This document shows, one piece after another, positions 1-8,754 of a stretch of 64,000 nucleotides of DNA (positions within the stretch are counted from its first letter, which is position 1; each line of letters begins with the position of its first letter). The translations under genes and the position numbers were made by a program. The notes beneath the pieces were generated by a model. It was not told the origin of the DNA, did not search any database, and saw only the letters and a list, made by a program, of their open reading frames with translations. Source of the DNA: JAPPOI01 sp028818055 (lineage in GTDB: Bacteria > Pseudomonadota > Alphaproteobacteria > Rhodobacterales > Rhodobacteraceae). The stretch spans positions 1,178,001 to 1,242,000 of the forward strand of contig OZ253954.1 in assembly GCA_965267405.1 (NCBI GenBank), read 5' to 3'.

Positions 1-390
1 CCCTTTTGGGAAAAAGACGACGTAATTGCGCTTATCCTCGTTGACCTTTGTGACCCATCTGAAATTCGTGGCCAACGAACGCTCGCGTTCCACAGCATGA
101 ATGAAAGGCCTGATCGAGCAGCCATTCTTGTCACAGAATTGCGGTATCTGAGGGGCGCCGTTGGTATAATCTTTGTTGCGTCCAGCAACGGTAGGGTCGT
201 AGGGCGACAAGAACGGCGCAAATATCCCCGCCACGATCAAAACAATTAGTACAGTCGCCGCGACCATTGCCGCGCGCTGCTTTTTGAATCGAGCCCAGAT
301 CAGTTGGCTTTGAGACGCCGTGAAGTACGCCTCTTTCAGCTTCTGATCCTGAAGGTCGTCTGCGGTGATATCTGTTTGTTCTGTCGTCAT
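1..390 (-). CDS. ABC transporter permease, OppC/DppC-like (N-terminal part only)
   Basis: The reading frame runs from an ATG at 390 down to the left edge with no stop, so 130 codons are present and the rest lies outside the window. The protein opens with a polar stretch (about residues 1-37), then one strong membrane helix (AAMVAATVLIVLIVAGIFAP) and a periplasmic stretch starting LSPYDP. That is how the second permease of dipeptide/oligopeptide importers usually begins. The loop after the first helix contains CDKNGC, a possible disulfide pair. The start lies 3 nt after the stop of the OppB-like gene, so the two are translationally linked. The substrate cannot be told from this part. Confidence 0.85.
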   Translation of the reverse strand, partial: MTTEQTDITADDLQDQKLKEAYFTASQSQLIWARFKKQRAAMVAATVLIVLIVAGIFAPFLSPYDPTVAGRNKDYTNGAPQIPQFCDKNGCSIRPFIHAVERERSLATNFRWVTKVNEDKRNYVVFFPKG

Positions 391-393
391 GGT

Positions 394-1401
394 CTACCGC
401 ACAATGCTCTTACGGACGCGCGGATCGATGACCGCAAGCAAGACGTCCGTGAAGAAGTTCAGCGCCACGATGGACGCGGTCAAAAGGAAGATAATGGCAC
501 CGGCCAGCTGTTGGTCATTCGAGCGTGCCAAAGCTTCGATAAGAAGCGCGCCCGCATCTGTCATTACCAGGATCAGGGCAACGATCGGCAACTCGTTGAA
601 AATCCGGTTCAGGTCGAAACCAAGCGAGTTGATAATCGGCCCAAGTGCGTGACGCGCAGGATAGCCCCAGAGCAGCTTGCGACCGTGCACACCTCGGGCC
701 GCCGCCGCAGTGACGTAAAGTTTGCCTATTTCATCAGACATCAAGGCCCGCACGGTCTGCAAGGCAAACGCAGTGGCCGACCAACCCAATATGAAAATCG
801 GAAGCCAAGCGTGTTTCAGAAGATCAACGAAACGCGCCCACGACCACGGCGCATCCCGGAATTCACTTGAGAACAGCCCGGTCAGAGTCTCGCCGAAGTA
901 GACGGTTGCAAACAGCATGATCATCAAAGCCAGCAAGAAGTTCGGCATGGCCAGACCAAGATAACTGACGATTCTCAACGAGTTATTCAGGAATGCATTG
1001 TTGGACGCCGCAGCAATTATGCCCACCGGTATAGCGATCAAATAGGCTAGCGTCAGGGCCGCCAGACAGATCGACAGCGATAACCAGAATTTGTCGCCCA
1101 GTAGGTCGGCAATGTTTACGCGAAGGATACAACTATCACCAAACTCGCCGCGGAAGGCATTGACGATCCAGTTGCCCCATCGCTCGAGAAACGGTCGATC
1201 TAGCCCGAGACGTTTTCGTTCAGCCTCAAGCTCGTTGGCGATCTGAATGCTGGACCCTTGGGTATTCTTGAATGCGAGATAACGTTCAGCGCAGTCACCC
1301 GGCACAAGCTCCATCAATGAGAAAACGACCAGCGAAACGATCATCAACGTGATCATCGCCATTATTGCTCGAGTGCACACAAAGCGCGCGAAGTTCAGCA
1401 T
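394..1401 (-). CDS. ABC transporter permease, OppB/DppB-like
   Basis: A 335-residue inner-membrane permease of the family-5 peptide/nickel/opine importer group. It has the usual N-terminal helix (residues about 10-35) with the motif SLMELVPGD, a long periplasmic loop with LGLDRPFLERWGNW, and a bundle of five further helices. The ATPase-contact region is TAAAARGVHGRKLLW, equivalent to the EAA loop. It ends DPRVRKS, as OppB proteins commonly do. The start at 1401 is preceded by GGAAGGCG. It is the second gene of a minus-strand operon, downstream of the binding protein (1523-3562) and directly before the OppC-like gene. Confidence 0.9.
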   Translation of the reverse strand: MLNFARFVCTRAIMAMITLMIVSLVVFSLMELVPGDCAERYLAFKNTQGSSIQIANELEAERKRLGLDRPFLERWGNWIVNAFRGEFGDSCILRVNIADLLGDKFWLSLSICLAALTLAYLIAIPVGIIAAASNNAFLNNSLRIVSYLGLAMPNFLLALMIMLFATVYFGETLTGLFSSEFRDAPWSWARFVDLLKHAWLPIFILGWSATAFALQTVRALMSDEIGKLYVTAAAARGVHGRKLLWGYPARHALGPIINSLGFDLNRIFNELPIVALILVMTDAGALLIEALARSNDQQLAGAIIFLLTASIVALNFFTDVLLAVIDPRVRKSIVR

Positions 1402-1452
1402 CGCCTTCCCCAGTTCCCCGCTTCAATCCGACTTGATCAGACTTTGTTACGC

Positions 1453-1493
1453 GGGGTGTCCCCCTGTGTTACCGAGGGCAGCGTATGCCGCCC
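1453..1493 (-). other. Intercistronic stem-loops between binding protein and permease
   Basis: Two short inverted repeats lie in the 121-nt gap: GGGG-TGT-CCCC (1453-1463) and GGGC-A-GC-GTAT-GC-C-GCCC (1476-1493). Neither has a T-run, so they are not classical terminators. In ABC import operons, stem-loops after the binding-protein gene often protect its mRNA 3' end and keep its level above that of the permeases. That role is inferred. Confidence 0.35.
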
Positions 1494-1522
1494 CCGACAA
1501 TTTCATCAAAGCAAACCGATGC

Positions 1523-3562
1523 TTATTCGTCCAGCCACCATTGCGTGGCCCGGTATGGATAAGTCCGGTAGTACTCGTAGCTGTGGGTCTTCGTTTCGGT
1601 GAAGTTGATCAGGTTGTTGCGATGGATCATCGGCGCAGGCGCAATGACTGTACCAATGAACAGCAACTCTTTGGTCATGTTTTCCACCATACGCGCACCA
1701 GCTTCGTTGAACGTGTCTGACCCGGCTGCTGCTGATTGAAGAACGTTGATGTCTTCCATCATTTGCTTCGCCCAGGCCGGTGGTTCAACGCCGGCAGAAC
1801 CGCCTGAATCGACCCACTCAGCCCACAACATCGCGTTACGGTTACCGAAGTAGTTCTCGTAAGGCGGTACCCAAAGCTCGTTGTTGCCCAAGACGATTGC
1901 CAACGGCTGACCCTTCCGCCACATGCTGATGTCCAGCTTGTTTGACGACTGAGCCGAGCGGTATTCGTCTGGTGTCACTTCCTTGACGACCGAGTCGATA
2001 CCGACATCGCGCCAATATTGTGCAACCAATTCAACCGTTTGTCCGGCGATACCCTGTGTCGAGAAGTTCATGTTCAACACAAGTTTCTGACCGTTCGGCA
2101 ATTCGCGGATACCGTCACCGTCGGTGTCTGCCATGCCAAGTCCATCCAGGATTGCGTTCGCACCAGCAGGATCAAACTCGGTCGCATAGGTTTCCATTGC
2201 CGGGTCTGCAAATGCAGGCAGCGGCGAGAAACCGGTATATGCTCTTGGCGTACCTTGGCCGAAGAAACCAATCTCGTTCAGCTCTTCACGGTTGATCGCA
2301 ATCGACATCGCACGACGGAATTCAATGTTGCTGAATACTTCGCGCTTTGCAGGGTCTTCATGCGTTACGTTGAATCCGAAAGCACCAATTGTGATTTCAG
2401 GCTTCAGGTGGACAGTGTAGTCACCCTTTTCCTGACTTTCCAAAAGGATCGGAGCCGACGCCAATTGAAGTGACTGGGCTTTGTAGTCGACCTCGCCGTT
2501 CACGATTTTCAGAATTCTGACTTCGTTATCGTTGATGTAAACTTCGTCCAGCTCGTTGATGTACGGCAACTGTTGGCCAGTTGGGTCAACCTGGAAGAAG
2601 TAAGGGTTCGCAACGAAGTGCCGGCCTTCTGTTGTGTCCGCAATGACGATGTGGCTTTCCAGAGTTGGATAGGTCGCCTTCGGCAGCCCTGGAACCAGGT
2701 CTGGATTTGCCAGCATTGGAGTTGGCGTATCTGTCCAATCCGAGTTGCCGTAGTAGGCTTTGATCGCGGCATAGCCGTTTTCAAATCCCAATGCTTGCGC
2801 GTTTGCATCTGCATTCGGATCCACATCGGGGTGGAATTGTCCCAGGAAGTGCTTTGGCTGGAACGGCTGCGAATAGTGTGTTGCGAAGTGCGCAATCAAA
2901 CCTGGCTTCGGTGCGGGCAAGTTAAAGATGACCGTGGTCGCGTCTGGCGCTTCGATGGTCATCGCCTCACCGGCCACGGTGATGTAATCCTTCGGCGTCT
3001 CGAAGATGTTCGTGTCCAGCATCAGATTGTCATGGTAGAACACGATGTCTTCACTGGTGAATGGAGCGCCATCGGACCACTTGTGGCCTTCACGCAGCTC
3101 GATCTTCAACTGAGTGAAATCATCGTTCCACTCCCACGACTTTGCGACGTTTGGCACGATGGTTTGCAAGTCGTCCGAGTAGCGAACAAGACTGACATGG
3201 CGAACAGACAAGAAGTCCGATGTGCCGGCTTCCGTCGCATTCGACAGAACGTCAAGCTGGCCGCCATAGCTCCCGACAGCATCATATGGGATCATAACCA
3301 GCGGCTCAGCCGGAAGGCGTTCAGCCAACGAAGGCAGGTCGCCGTTACCCTGGATGCGGGCGTTAAGAGCTGCCGCATCAGGGTTGCCCGAAAATTCCAT
3401 CGAACAACCGGCCGCGGCTTCGAACTCAGCCAAATCGTATTGTTGTGGATAAGCGCCGGGCGCCACGCCGCCCATATCGGCCACTGTAATTGCTGGGCAA
3501 TTGGCGAATGCCATGCCCGGCAAAACAATCGTTGCCACGCCTGATAAAAGAATGCGTTTCAT
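1523..3562 (-). CDS. ABC transporter substrate-binding protein, family 5
   Basis: A 679-residue periplasmic binding protein. It has a Sec signal peptide (MKRILLSGVATIVLPGMAFA) and a good ribosome site, GGGAGAG, just before the ATG at 3562. The family-5 fold is seen in VPNVAKSWEWNDDFTQLKIE, LREGHKWSDGAPFTSEDIVF and EFRRAMSIAINREELNE. It is longer than typical DppA/OppA (about 530 residues), through an N-terminal extension of roughly 90 residues with two cysteines and an insert with DTDGDG, which resembles a calcium-binding loop. It is first in the operon with two permeases. A peptide, sugar or phosphonate-containing ligand is possible; its place next to phosphonate genes is suggestive only. 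Confidence 0.9.
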   Translation of the reverse strand: MKRILLSGVATIVLPGMAFANCPAITVADMGGVAPGAYPQQYDLAEFEAAAGCSMEFSGNPDAAALNARIQGNGDLPSLAERLPAEPLVMIPYDAVGSYGGQLDVLSNATEAGTSDFLSVRHVSLVRYSDDLQTIVPNVAKSWEWNDDFTQLKIELREGHKWSDGAPFTSEDIVFYHDNLMLDTNIFETPKDYITVAGEAMTIEAPDATTVIFNLPAPKPGLIAHFATHYSQPFQPKHFLGQFHPDVDPNADANAQALGFENGYAAIKAYYGNSDWTDTPTPMLANPDLVPGLPKATYPTLESHIVIADTTEGRHFVANPYFFQVDPTGQQLPYINELDEVYINDNEVRILKIVNGEVDYKAQSLQLASAPILLESQEKGDYTVHLKPEITIGAFGFNVTHEDPAKREVFSNIEFRRAMSIAINREELNEIGFFGQGTPRAYTGFSPLPAFADPAMETYATEFDPAGANAILDGLGMADTDGDGIRELPNGQKLVLNMNFSTQGIAGQTVELVAQYWRDVGIDSVVKEVTPDEYRSAQSSNKLDISMWRKGQPLAIVLGNNELWVPPYENYFGNRNAMLWAEWVDSGGSAGVEPPAWAKQMMEDINVLQSAAAGSDTFNEAGARMVENMTKELLFIGTVIAPAPMIHRNNLINFTETKTHSYEYYRTYPYRATQWWLDE

Positions 3563-3816
3563 ATTCTCTCCCGTTGGTTTGATGAGGCGCGAGCTAATGT
3601 CGCGCTCTTTCTTTTTCGCGTCTGAAAGTTTGGCAGAGCTTCACGGCGACACCCGAAAAACCGAGGTCCATGAGACCGCCTCAAGTCGCGACAAATCCCA
3701 GAACTAGTCTTTTAACCCCTCTATTGAATGAACTGACCACGATAAGTCGTGCAGGGAATCGCACCTCTTGGTGACAGCAGCGTGACAACTGAGATTCTTG
3801 ATTCACGCGCCCCCAC

Positions 3817-5309
3817 TCATCCAGTTCTTCGTTTAACGCCCCCGTCGGTCACCATTGTTTTCGCAAAGGTGCTTTCGGGGTTCACCATGCGATGGCAGAG
3901 CATTTTTCTCGATAAATCAAGACAAATGTCGGAACCTTGGGGCAAAGCCGAGATATCCCGGCTCTCTCCATCCACCGTCATATCAAATGCAATCTGAGGA
4001 AGATCACCGCCAAAGTGTACCAGTCTGTGATGGTCTGTACGAAGCACAGAAAGGCACGCCTCAGAGGCATCAATATCTAGACTTTTCTGAATGTCCGTTG
4101 GGTTTACGGGGTTGCCAAAGTCATGCTCCGAAAAGGTAATTTCTTTGCCGCCTTCCCCAGATTCAATGGCTTGGCGCAAGCTGACACCATTCATCGAGTC
4201 CGGGCGGTTTTGTCCAACCAAATCAAGGATGGTTGGAGCCACGTCAATTGACTCAGTCATAGCCTCGATCCGCCTTGGTGGGCATTCAGGCGCCCGAATC
4301 AAAAGCGGCACGTGGAACGCCGCATCGTGAAATGTCCCCTTGCCCCAAAGCCCAAAGTCACCAAGCATCTCACCATGATCGGCCGTCACAACCAGAACCG
4401 TGTTTTCCCACTGACCGCTCGTTTTCAGCCAGCTCACGACCCGTCCTATGTGATGATCGACTTCGGCGGCCAATCCGAGGTAAAGCGCACGGAGTTTGTC
4501 GATGTTCTCCGGCGAAGCCTCTACGTGATCGAACCCTTCGACAGTTGACGAGAGACGGCGCGTGGATATCGCAGCATCTACGAAAGGATGCAGCTTGTTG
4601 TCATCAGATTTGTACGGTGCCCGAATAGTCTGTGACGCATACATGGTGTTGTACGGAGCCGGAGCCACAAATGGCGGGTGGGGTCGAACGTAGGTCAGAG
4701 TGGCAAACCAACCCGCGCTTTGGGTTTCCATATGGTCAAGAAAACGATCGGTCAGATAGGCCGTATCACTATCTTCGGCGCGATATCTGGCGGGTGCGTC
4801 GATGCTATCGCCATCCGGCACATAAAGATCCATGCCACCGGGCACGTCGTACCCTTTTGACCGAAGATGTTCTCGCCAGTCACCGTCATCAGACTCCTGT
4901 CGCTGACGCACCACCTCTGTGAACCCAGGCAACAGTTCTTCGTAGCTCGTTAGACGAGGATCGTTCTCATCGAGGACCCGTGGGTCTTGGGTGACATCAG
5001 TGTATCCGAACAGCAATGGATCGTATCCGCGCTTCGCATCTCACGGGCCAAGTTGGGCGTATCATGGCGCAACGGTGTACCATTTCGCACCGCCCTGTGG
5101 TTCATGGCGTACTGGCCTGTGAATAGCGAAACCCTTGATGGACCACACGGCGTCACCACAGTATAATGTCTCGAGAACGAACAGGACTCTGCTGCCAAGG
5201 CGCTCAAATTCTGAAGATCAGCTGTTTTTGCCAAAGCGCCATTCAACAAGTCGGCGCGAAACTGATCGATCACGATCAACAAAACGTTTGGACGATTGGG
5301 CATGTGCAA
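3817..5309 (-). pseudogene. Phosphonate monoester hydrolase / phosphodiesterase-like sulfatase, frameshifted
   Basis: Two minus-strand frames make one protein of about 497 residues if a single base is restored. Frame one (5309 to about 5027) gives PNVLLIVIDQFRAD and the sulfatase signature TPCGPSRVSLFTGQY, whose Cys would become formylglycine. Frame two (from about 5027 to 3817) begins inside LLFGYTDVTQDPRV and carries TLTYVRPHPPF, VVTADHGEMLGD and KGTFHDAAFHVPL. The order and spacing match the phosphonate monoester hydrolase branch of the alkaline phosphatase superfamily (usual length about 510). One C is missing on the plus strand near 5026-5028, where ARE-MRSA-GYDP should continue. The rest of the protein looks intact, so this is a recent inactivation or a sequencing error. 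It lies 55 nt downstream of the LysR gene on the same strand. Confidence 0.8.
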
Positions 5310-5364
5310 CCTTGGCTTTAGTCGATCGCTGCGTTGTCCATCGTTCAGTGAAAGAACAATTTAT

Positions 5365-6219
5365 TCAAGCCATGGATTTCAAGAACGCTCGGATTACTGC
5401 AACGTCTCGCCGTGCCGTTAAACTCACGAGCGTCTCTGACATCCCGAGATCAACGTTTGTCAGATTTAGTTTTCGAAGGCGCGCATCATGTCCAAACTCG
5501 GCTTCGGAAAGAAAACCAATGCCCGCACCGGTGGCGACGACTTCGCGCATCGCCTCGCGCCCTTCAACTTGAATGGACGGCTCCAAGACCACGCCTTTGT
5601 TTTTCGCTGCCGCCTCGATGCGGGCGCGTGTGCGCGAGCCGGGTTCGCGGAAGATCAAAGGCCAGCGTGTAAGCCCTTCAAATTCAATTTCCGTCAAATT
5701 GCCCGGGATCATCCCCCGCGCCGCAATAGCAACAATCGGTGTGCGACCGAGTTCAATGCGGTCCAGATCCGAGCCTTTATCGAGATTGCCAACAACACCG
5801 ATTTCGGCCTCGTACCTACGAAGTCGGTCAAGAACTTCCTGGGTATTACCGGTCCACAGCGATACCGAAACATTTGGGTGCGCGACACGGAACCGACCAA
5901 TAGCTGGAGTTATGTGCACGGCAGAATCGGCAACAATTCTTAATTGGCCTGAAGGCGCGGCACGACTGCGGTCCAGATACTCAGCAATTTCACTCTCAAC
6001 TTCAAAAAACTGACGGGTTAGGCGAAACAGGCCCTCTCCGGCTGCTGTAAGTTGCACGTGTCGTGTCCCGCGTTGGAACAGAAGCGTGTCATGCTCTTCC
6101 TCAAGACGAATGACTTGTTCGCTGATCGACGGCTGCGATTGATTCAATGCTTCGGCTGCCCGCGAGAAACCACCTGCGAGGGCGACGTTATGGAATGCTC
6201 TGAGTTGGGCGTAGCGCAT
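5365..6219 (-). CDS. LysR-family regulator of aminoethylphosphonate catabolism
   Basis: A 284-residue LysR-type activator. The N-terminal winged helix-turn-helix covers about residues 1-60 (AQLRAFHNVALAGGFSRAAE, SQPSISEQVIRLEE). The effector-binding domain follows, with SGQLRIVADSAVHITPAIGR. It is divergent from phnW, with 95 nt between the starts and a perfect palindrome there. That is the classic layout for a LysR protein controlling the neighbouring operon. A LysR subfamily tied to AEP catabolism is known, and the phnW-phnA-phnY context makes this assignment likely. The effector (AEP or a pathway intermediate) is inferred. It is probably transcribed with the broken hydrolase gene downstream. 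Confidence 0.88.
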   Translation of the reverse strand: MRYAQLRAFHNVALAGGFSRAAEALNQSQPSISEQVIRLEEEHDTLLFQRGTRHVQLTAAGEGLFRLTRQFFEVESEIAEYLDRSRAAPSGQLRIVADSAVHITPAIGRFRVAHPNVSVSLWTGNTQEVLDRLRRYEAEIGVVGNLDKGSDLDRIELGRTPIVAIAARGMIPGNLTEIEFEGLTRWPLIFREPGSRTRARIEAAAKNKGVVLEPSIQVEGREAMREVVATGAGIGFLSEAEFGHDARLRKLNLTNVDLGMSETLVSLTARRDVAVIRAFLKSMA

Positions 6220-6221
6220 AC

Positions 6222-6236
6222 ATAGGTAATACCTAT
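6222..6236. promoter_or_regulatory. LysR operator candidate, 15-bp perfect palindrome
   Basis: ATAGGTAATACCTAT is an exact palindrome around a central base. It contains T-N11-A (T at 6223, A at 6235), the recognition pattern of LysR-type regulators. It begins 3 nt upstream of the LysR start codon and about 80 nt upstream of phnW. It could therefore serve both autorepression and activation of phnW. Confidence 0.7.
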
Positions 6237-6314
6237 TAATAGATAAAAATCCAAGATTTTACATATAACTTCCGTCGGTTGATAAGAGTAGCAACCAATT
6301 CGAGGAACACACCC

Positions 6315-7493
6315 GTGCCGCAAGACTTTCCAGACCCCGCACTTGGTGAGCCATTCCTTCTCACGCCCGGCCCTCTGACGACCGCCTACGAAGTCAAAGA
6401 AGCGATGCTAAAGGACTGGGGCAGCTGGGACGAAGATTTCCGTGAAATGACGCGGAACTTGCGGACCCGGCTGCTGGCGATGATTGGCAAGGGCAGTTCC
6501 GACTATGATTGTGTCCCGATACAAGGGTCCGGATCGTATTGCGTCGAGGCCATGTTGGGTTCGTTCGTGCCAAAAGACGGCAAGGTGCTAGTGCTCGCAA
6601 ATGGCGCATATGGTCTGCGCGCCGCCAAAACTCTGGAATACCTTGGTCGCGACTTGGTTCTGCTGGATAAGGGCGATTACTTGCCTCCGCGTGGAGCCGA
6701 AGTTGCGGAAATCATCGATGCTGATCCCGATATTACGCATGTGCTCGCGATCCATTGCGAGACATCATCGGGCATTCTGAACCCCATCGACGAAATCGCC
6801 CAAGCAACGCATGCCGCAGGACGCAAACTTCTGATTGATTCCATGTCGGCGTTCGGGGCTTTGCCACTTGATGTAGCCGATCTGAATTGTACCGCGTTCG
6901 TTTCGTCCGCAAACAAGTGCATCGAGGGCGTGCCAGGATTTGGCTTCGTCATTGCTCGAAAAGACGAAATCGTTGCCTGCAAGGGCAACAGCCATTCGTT
7001 GGCGCTGGATGTGTTCGCGCAGTGGGACACCATGGAGAGCACTGGCCAGTGGCGCTTCACCCCGCCCACTCACACTTTGGCAGCATTTCATAAGGCGCTC
7101 GACTTGCACGAAACCGAAGGTGGCGCGCCCGCCCGGCTGGCGCGCTACGAAAGAAACCGCGACACAGTGGTCGTGGGCCTAAGGTCTCTTGGGTTCGAAA
7201 CGCTTTTGGCCGATCGTTGGTTGTCTCCGATTATCGTTACGTTCTTTTGCCCGGCTGATCCCAATTTCAGCTTCCAGGGTTTTTACGACGCAATGAAGGC
7301 TCGAGGGTTCATCATTTACCCCGGCAAACTGACCGTGGTGGACAGTTTTCGCATCGGCTGCATTGGACGGTTGGACGAACACATTATGGCTCGCGTGGTT
7401 GACGCCGCGGCCGAAGCCATCGCCGAGATGGGCGTGGCGTCGGCCGCGCCACCACAGGCTGCACTTGAAGAACGCAAGAAACTTGCCGCTTAA
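6315..7493 (+). CDS. phnW: 2-aminoethylphosphonate-pyruvate transaminase
   Basis: A 392-residue class V PLP aminotransferase that moves the amino group of AEP to pyruvate, giving phosphonoacetaldehyde and alanine. Family motifs are clear: PFLLTPGPLTT near the start, KDWGSWDEDF, VPIQGSGSYCVEAML, DSMSAFGALP, and SSANKCIEGVPGFGF with the cofactor Lys near residue 201. The GTG at 6315 is chosen because GAGGAA lies 8-9 nt upstream and the family N-terminus fits. A longer reading from TTG 6279 would add 12 residues without a ribosome site. It is the first gene of the operon, followed after 10 nt by phnA, and divergent from the LysR regulator. Confidence 0.95.
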   Translation: MPQDFPDPALGEPFLLTPGPLTTAYEVKEAMLKDWGSWDEDFREMTRNLRTRLLAMIGKGSSDYDCVPIQGSGSYCVEAMLGSFVPKDGKVLVLANGAYGLRAAKTLEYLGRDLVLLDKGDYLPPRGAEVAEIIDADPDITHVLAIHCETSSGILNPIDEIAQATHAAGRKLLIDSMSAFGALPLDVADLNCTAFVSSANKCIEGVPGFGFVIARKDEIVACKGNSHSLALDVFAQWDTMESTGQWRFTPPTHTLAAFHKALDLHETEGGAPARLARYERNRDTVVVGLRSLGFETLLADRWLSPIIVTFFCPADPNFSFQGFYDAMKARGFIIYPGKLTVVDSFRIGCIGRLDEHIMARVVDAAAEAIAEMGVASAAPPQAALEERKKLAA

Positions 7494-7503
7494 AGGACAA
7501 CAG

Positions 7504-8754
7504 ATGAAAGACGTTAACGCCAACGATCGCACCTATCCGGCTCCGCACACCTGCGCTATTGCGATCTGCCTTGATGGTTGCGAACCAGAATATCTGGATG
7601 TTGCAATCGCAGAAGGCCTTATGCCGAACCTAAAACGCATCCGCGAAACCGGGACCGATCGGCTGGCGCACTCAGTGATCCCTTCGTTTACCAACCCAAA
7701 CAACTTGTCCATTGCCACCGGTCGACCACCGAGTGTGCACGGCATCTGTGGCAACTTTCTCTATGACCCGGAAACGGGCGAAGAAGTCATGATGAACGAC
7801 GTGCGCTTTCTGCGGGCACCGACCATCTTCTCGAAGTTCTACGAGTCGGGCGCTCGCGTCGCCATGGTTACCGCCAAAGACAAGTTGCGTGCTCTGCTTG
7901 GTTCTGGCCTGAAATTTGATGAGAACCGGGCAATTGCATTTTCATCGGAACGGTCCGGTGACACGACGGTTGCCGAACACGGTATCGATAAAGCCAGCGA
8001 CTGGTTGGGCATGCCAGTGCCTGAAGTATACTCAGCCGAGCTGTCAGAATTCGTTTTCGCGGCCGGTGTAAAGTTGCTGCGCGAGTGGAAGCCGGATGTC
8101 ATGTATCTATCAACAACTGATTACATTCAGCACAAGTTCGCCCCGCACGAAAAGGGGGCCAAGGACTTCTACGCCATGTTCGACCGGTATCTGGGCGAAC
8201 TGGATTCGATGGGCGCGGCGATCGTGGTCACCGCTGATCATGGAATGAAACCAAAGCACGACACAAACGGCGATCCTGCGGTAATTTACGTTCAGGACTT
8301 GATGGATAAGTGGCTTGGAGAAGCAAAAGCCCGCGTGATCCTGCCGATTACGGATCCATACGTCGTGCACCATGGTGCGCTTGGTTCATTTGCCACTGCC
8401 TATCTGCCTGACGGCGCAGATCGCGATGACGTCATCTCCCGTTTGAGAGCCTTGCCCGAGATGCTGGAAGTGACCACTCGTGAAGAAGCGGTACGCAAGT
8501 ACGATCTTCCGCCTGATCGGATCGGTGACATCGTGATGATATCGACGGAAAACATGACTATCGGCACGAGCGCCGATCGACATGATCTCGACGCATTAAA
8601 AGAGCCTTTGCGAAGCCATGGCGGTCTAACCGAACAAGAGGTTCCTTTCATTGTTAACCGCGTGATTGACATGCCCGGCGCTCCGAGCTTGCGCAATTTC
8701 GACGCCTTCTTTTACGCCTGTACCGCCGCCGCTCTTGAGGAGATGCCCGCATGA
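7504..8754 (+). CDS. phnA: Phosphonoacetate hydrolase
   Basis: A 416-residue enzyme of the alkaline phosphatase superfamily that splits the C-P bond of phosphonoacetate to acetate and phosphate using two zinc ions. The metal-binding start is ICLDGCEPEYLD. The nucleophile is the Thr in PSFTNPNN (about residue 63). VVTADHGM supplies later metal ligands, and HGGLTEQEVPFI closes the site. The Thr nucleophile and FTNPNN separate it from nucleotide pyrophosphatases. The ATG at 7504 follows AAAGGA by 6 nt. A longer in-frame reading into phnW is rejected. Its last 4 nt overlap phnY (ATGA). It acts after PhnY in the pathway. Confidence 0.93.
   Translation: MKDVNANDRTYPAPHTCAIAICLDGCEPEYLDVAIAEGLMPNLKRIRETGTDRLAHSVIPSFTNPNNLSIATGRPPSVHGICGNFLYDPETGEEVMMNDVRFLRAPTIFSKFYESGARVAMVTAKDKLRALLGSGLKFDENRAIAFSSERSGDTTVAEHGIDKASDWLGMPVPEVYSAELSEFVFAAGVKLLREWKPDVMYLSTTDYIQHKFAPHEKGAKDFYAMFDRYLGELDSMGAAIVVTADHGMKPKHDTNGDPAVIYVQDLMDKWLGEAKARVILPITDPYVVHHGALGSFATAYLPDGADRDDVISRLRALPEMLEVTTREEAVRKYDLPPDRIGDIVMISTENMTIGTSADRHDLDALKEPLRSHGGLTEQEVPFIVNRVIDMPGAPSLRNFDAFFYACTAAALEEMPA

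Noticed and set aside
2573..3544. 323-codon open frame on plus opposite the binding protein
   Set aside because: It is a shadow of the clearly coding minus-strand gene, with no recognisable domain.
3780..3808. GCGTGA...TCACGC inverted repeat after the broken hydrolase gene
   Set aside because: It is only 6 bp with a 17-nt loop and no T-run, so it is too weak to call a terminator.
6279..6314. TTG start for phnW
   Set aside because: It has no ribosome site, and the GTG at 6315 has GAGGAA and gives the family N-terminus.
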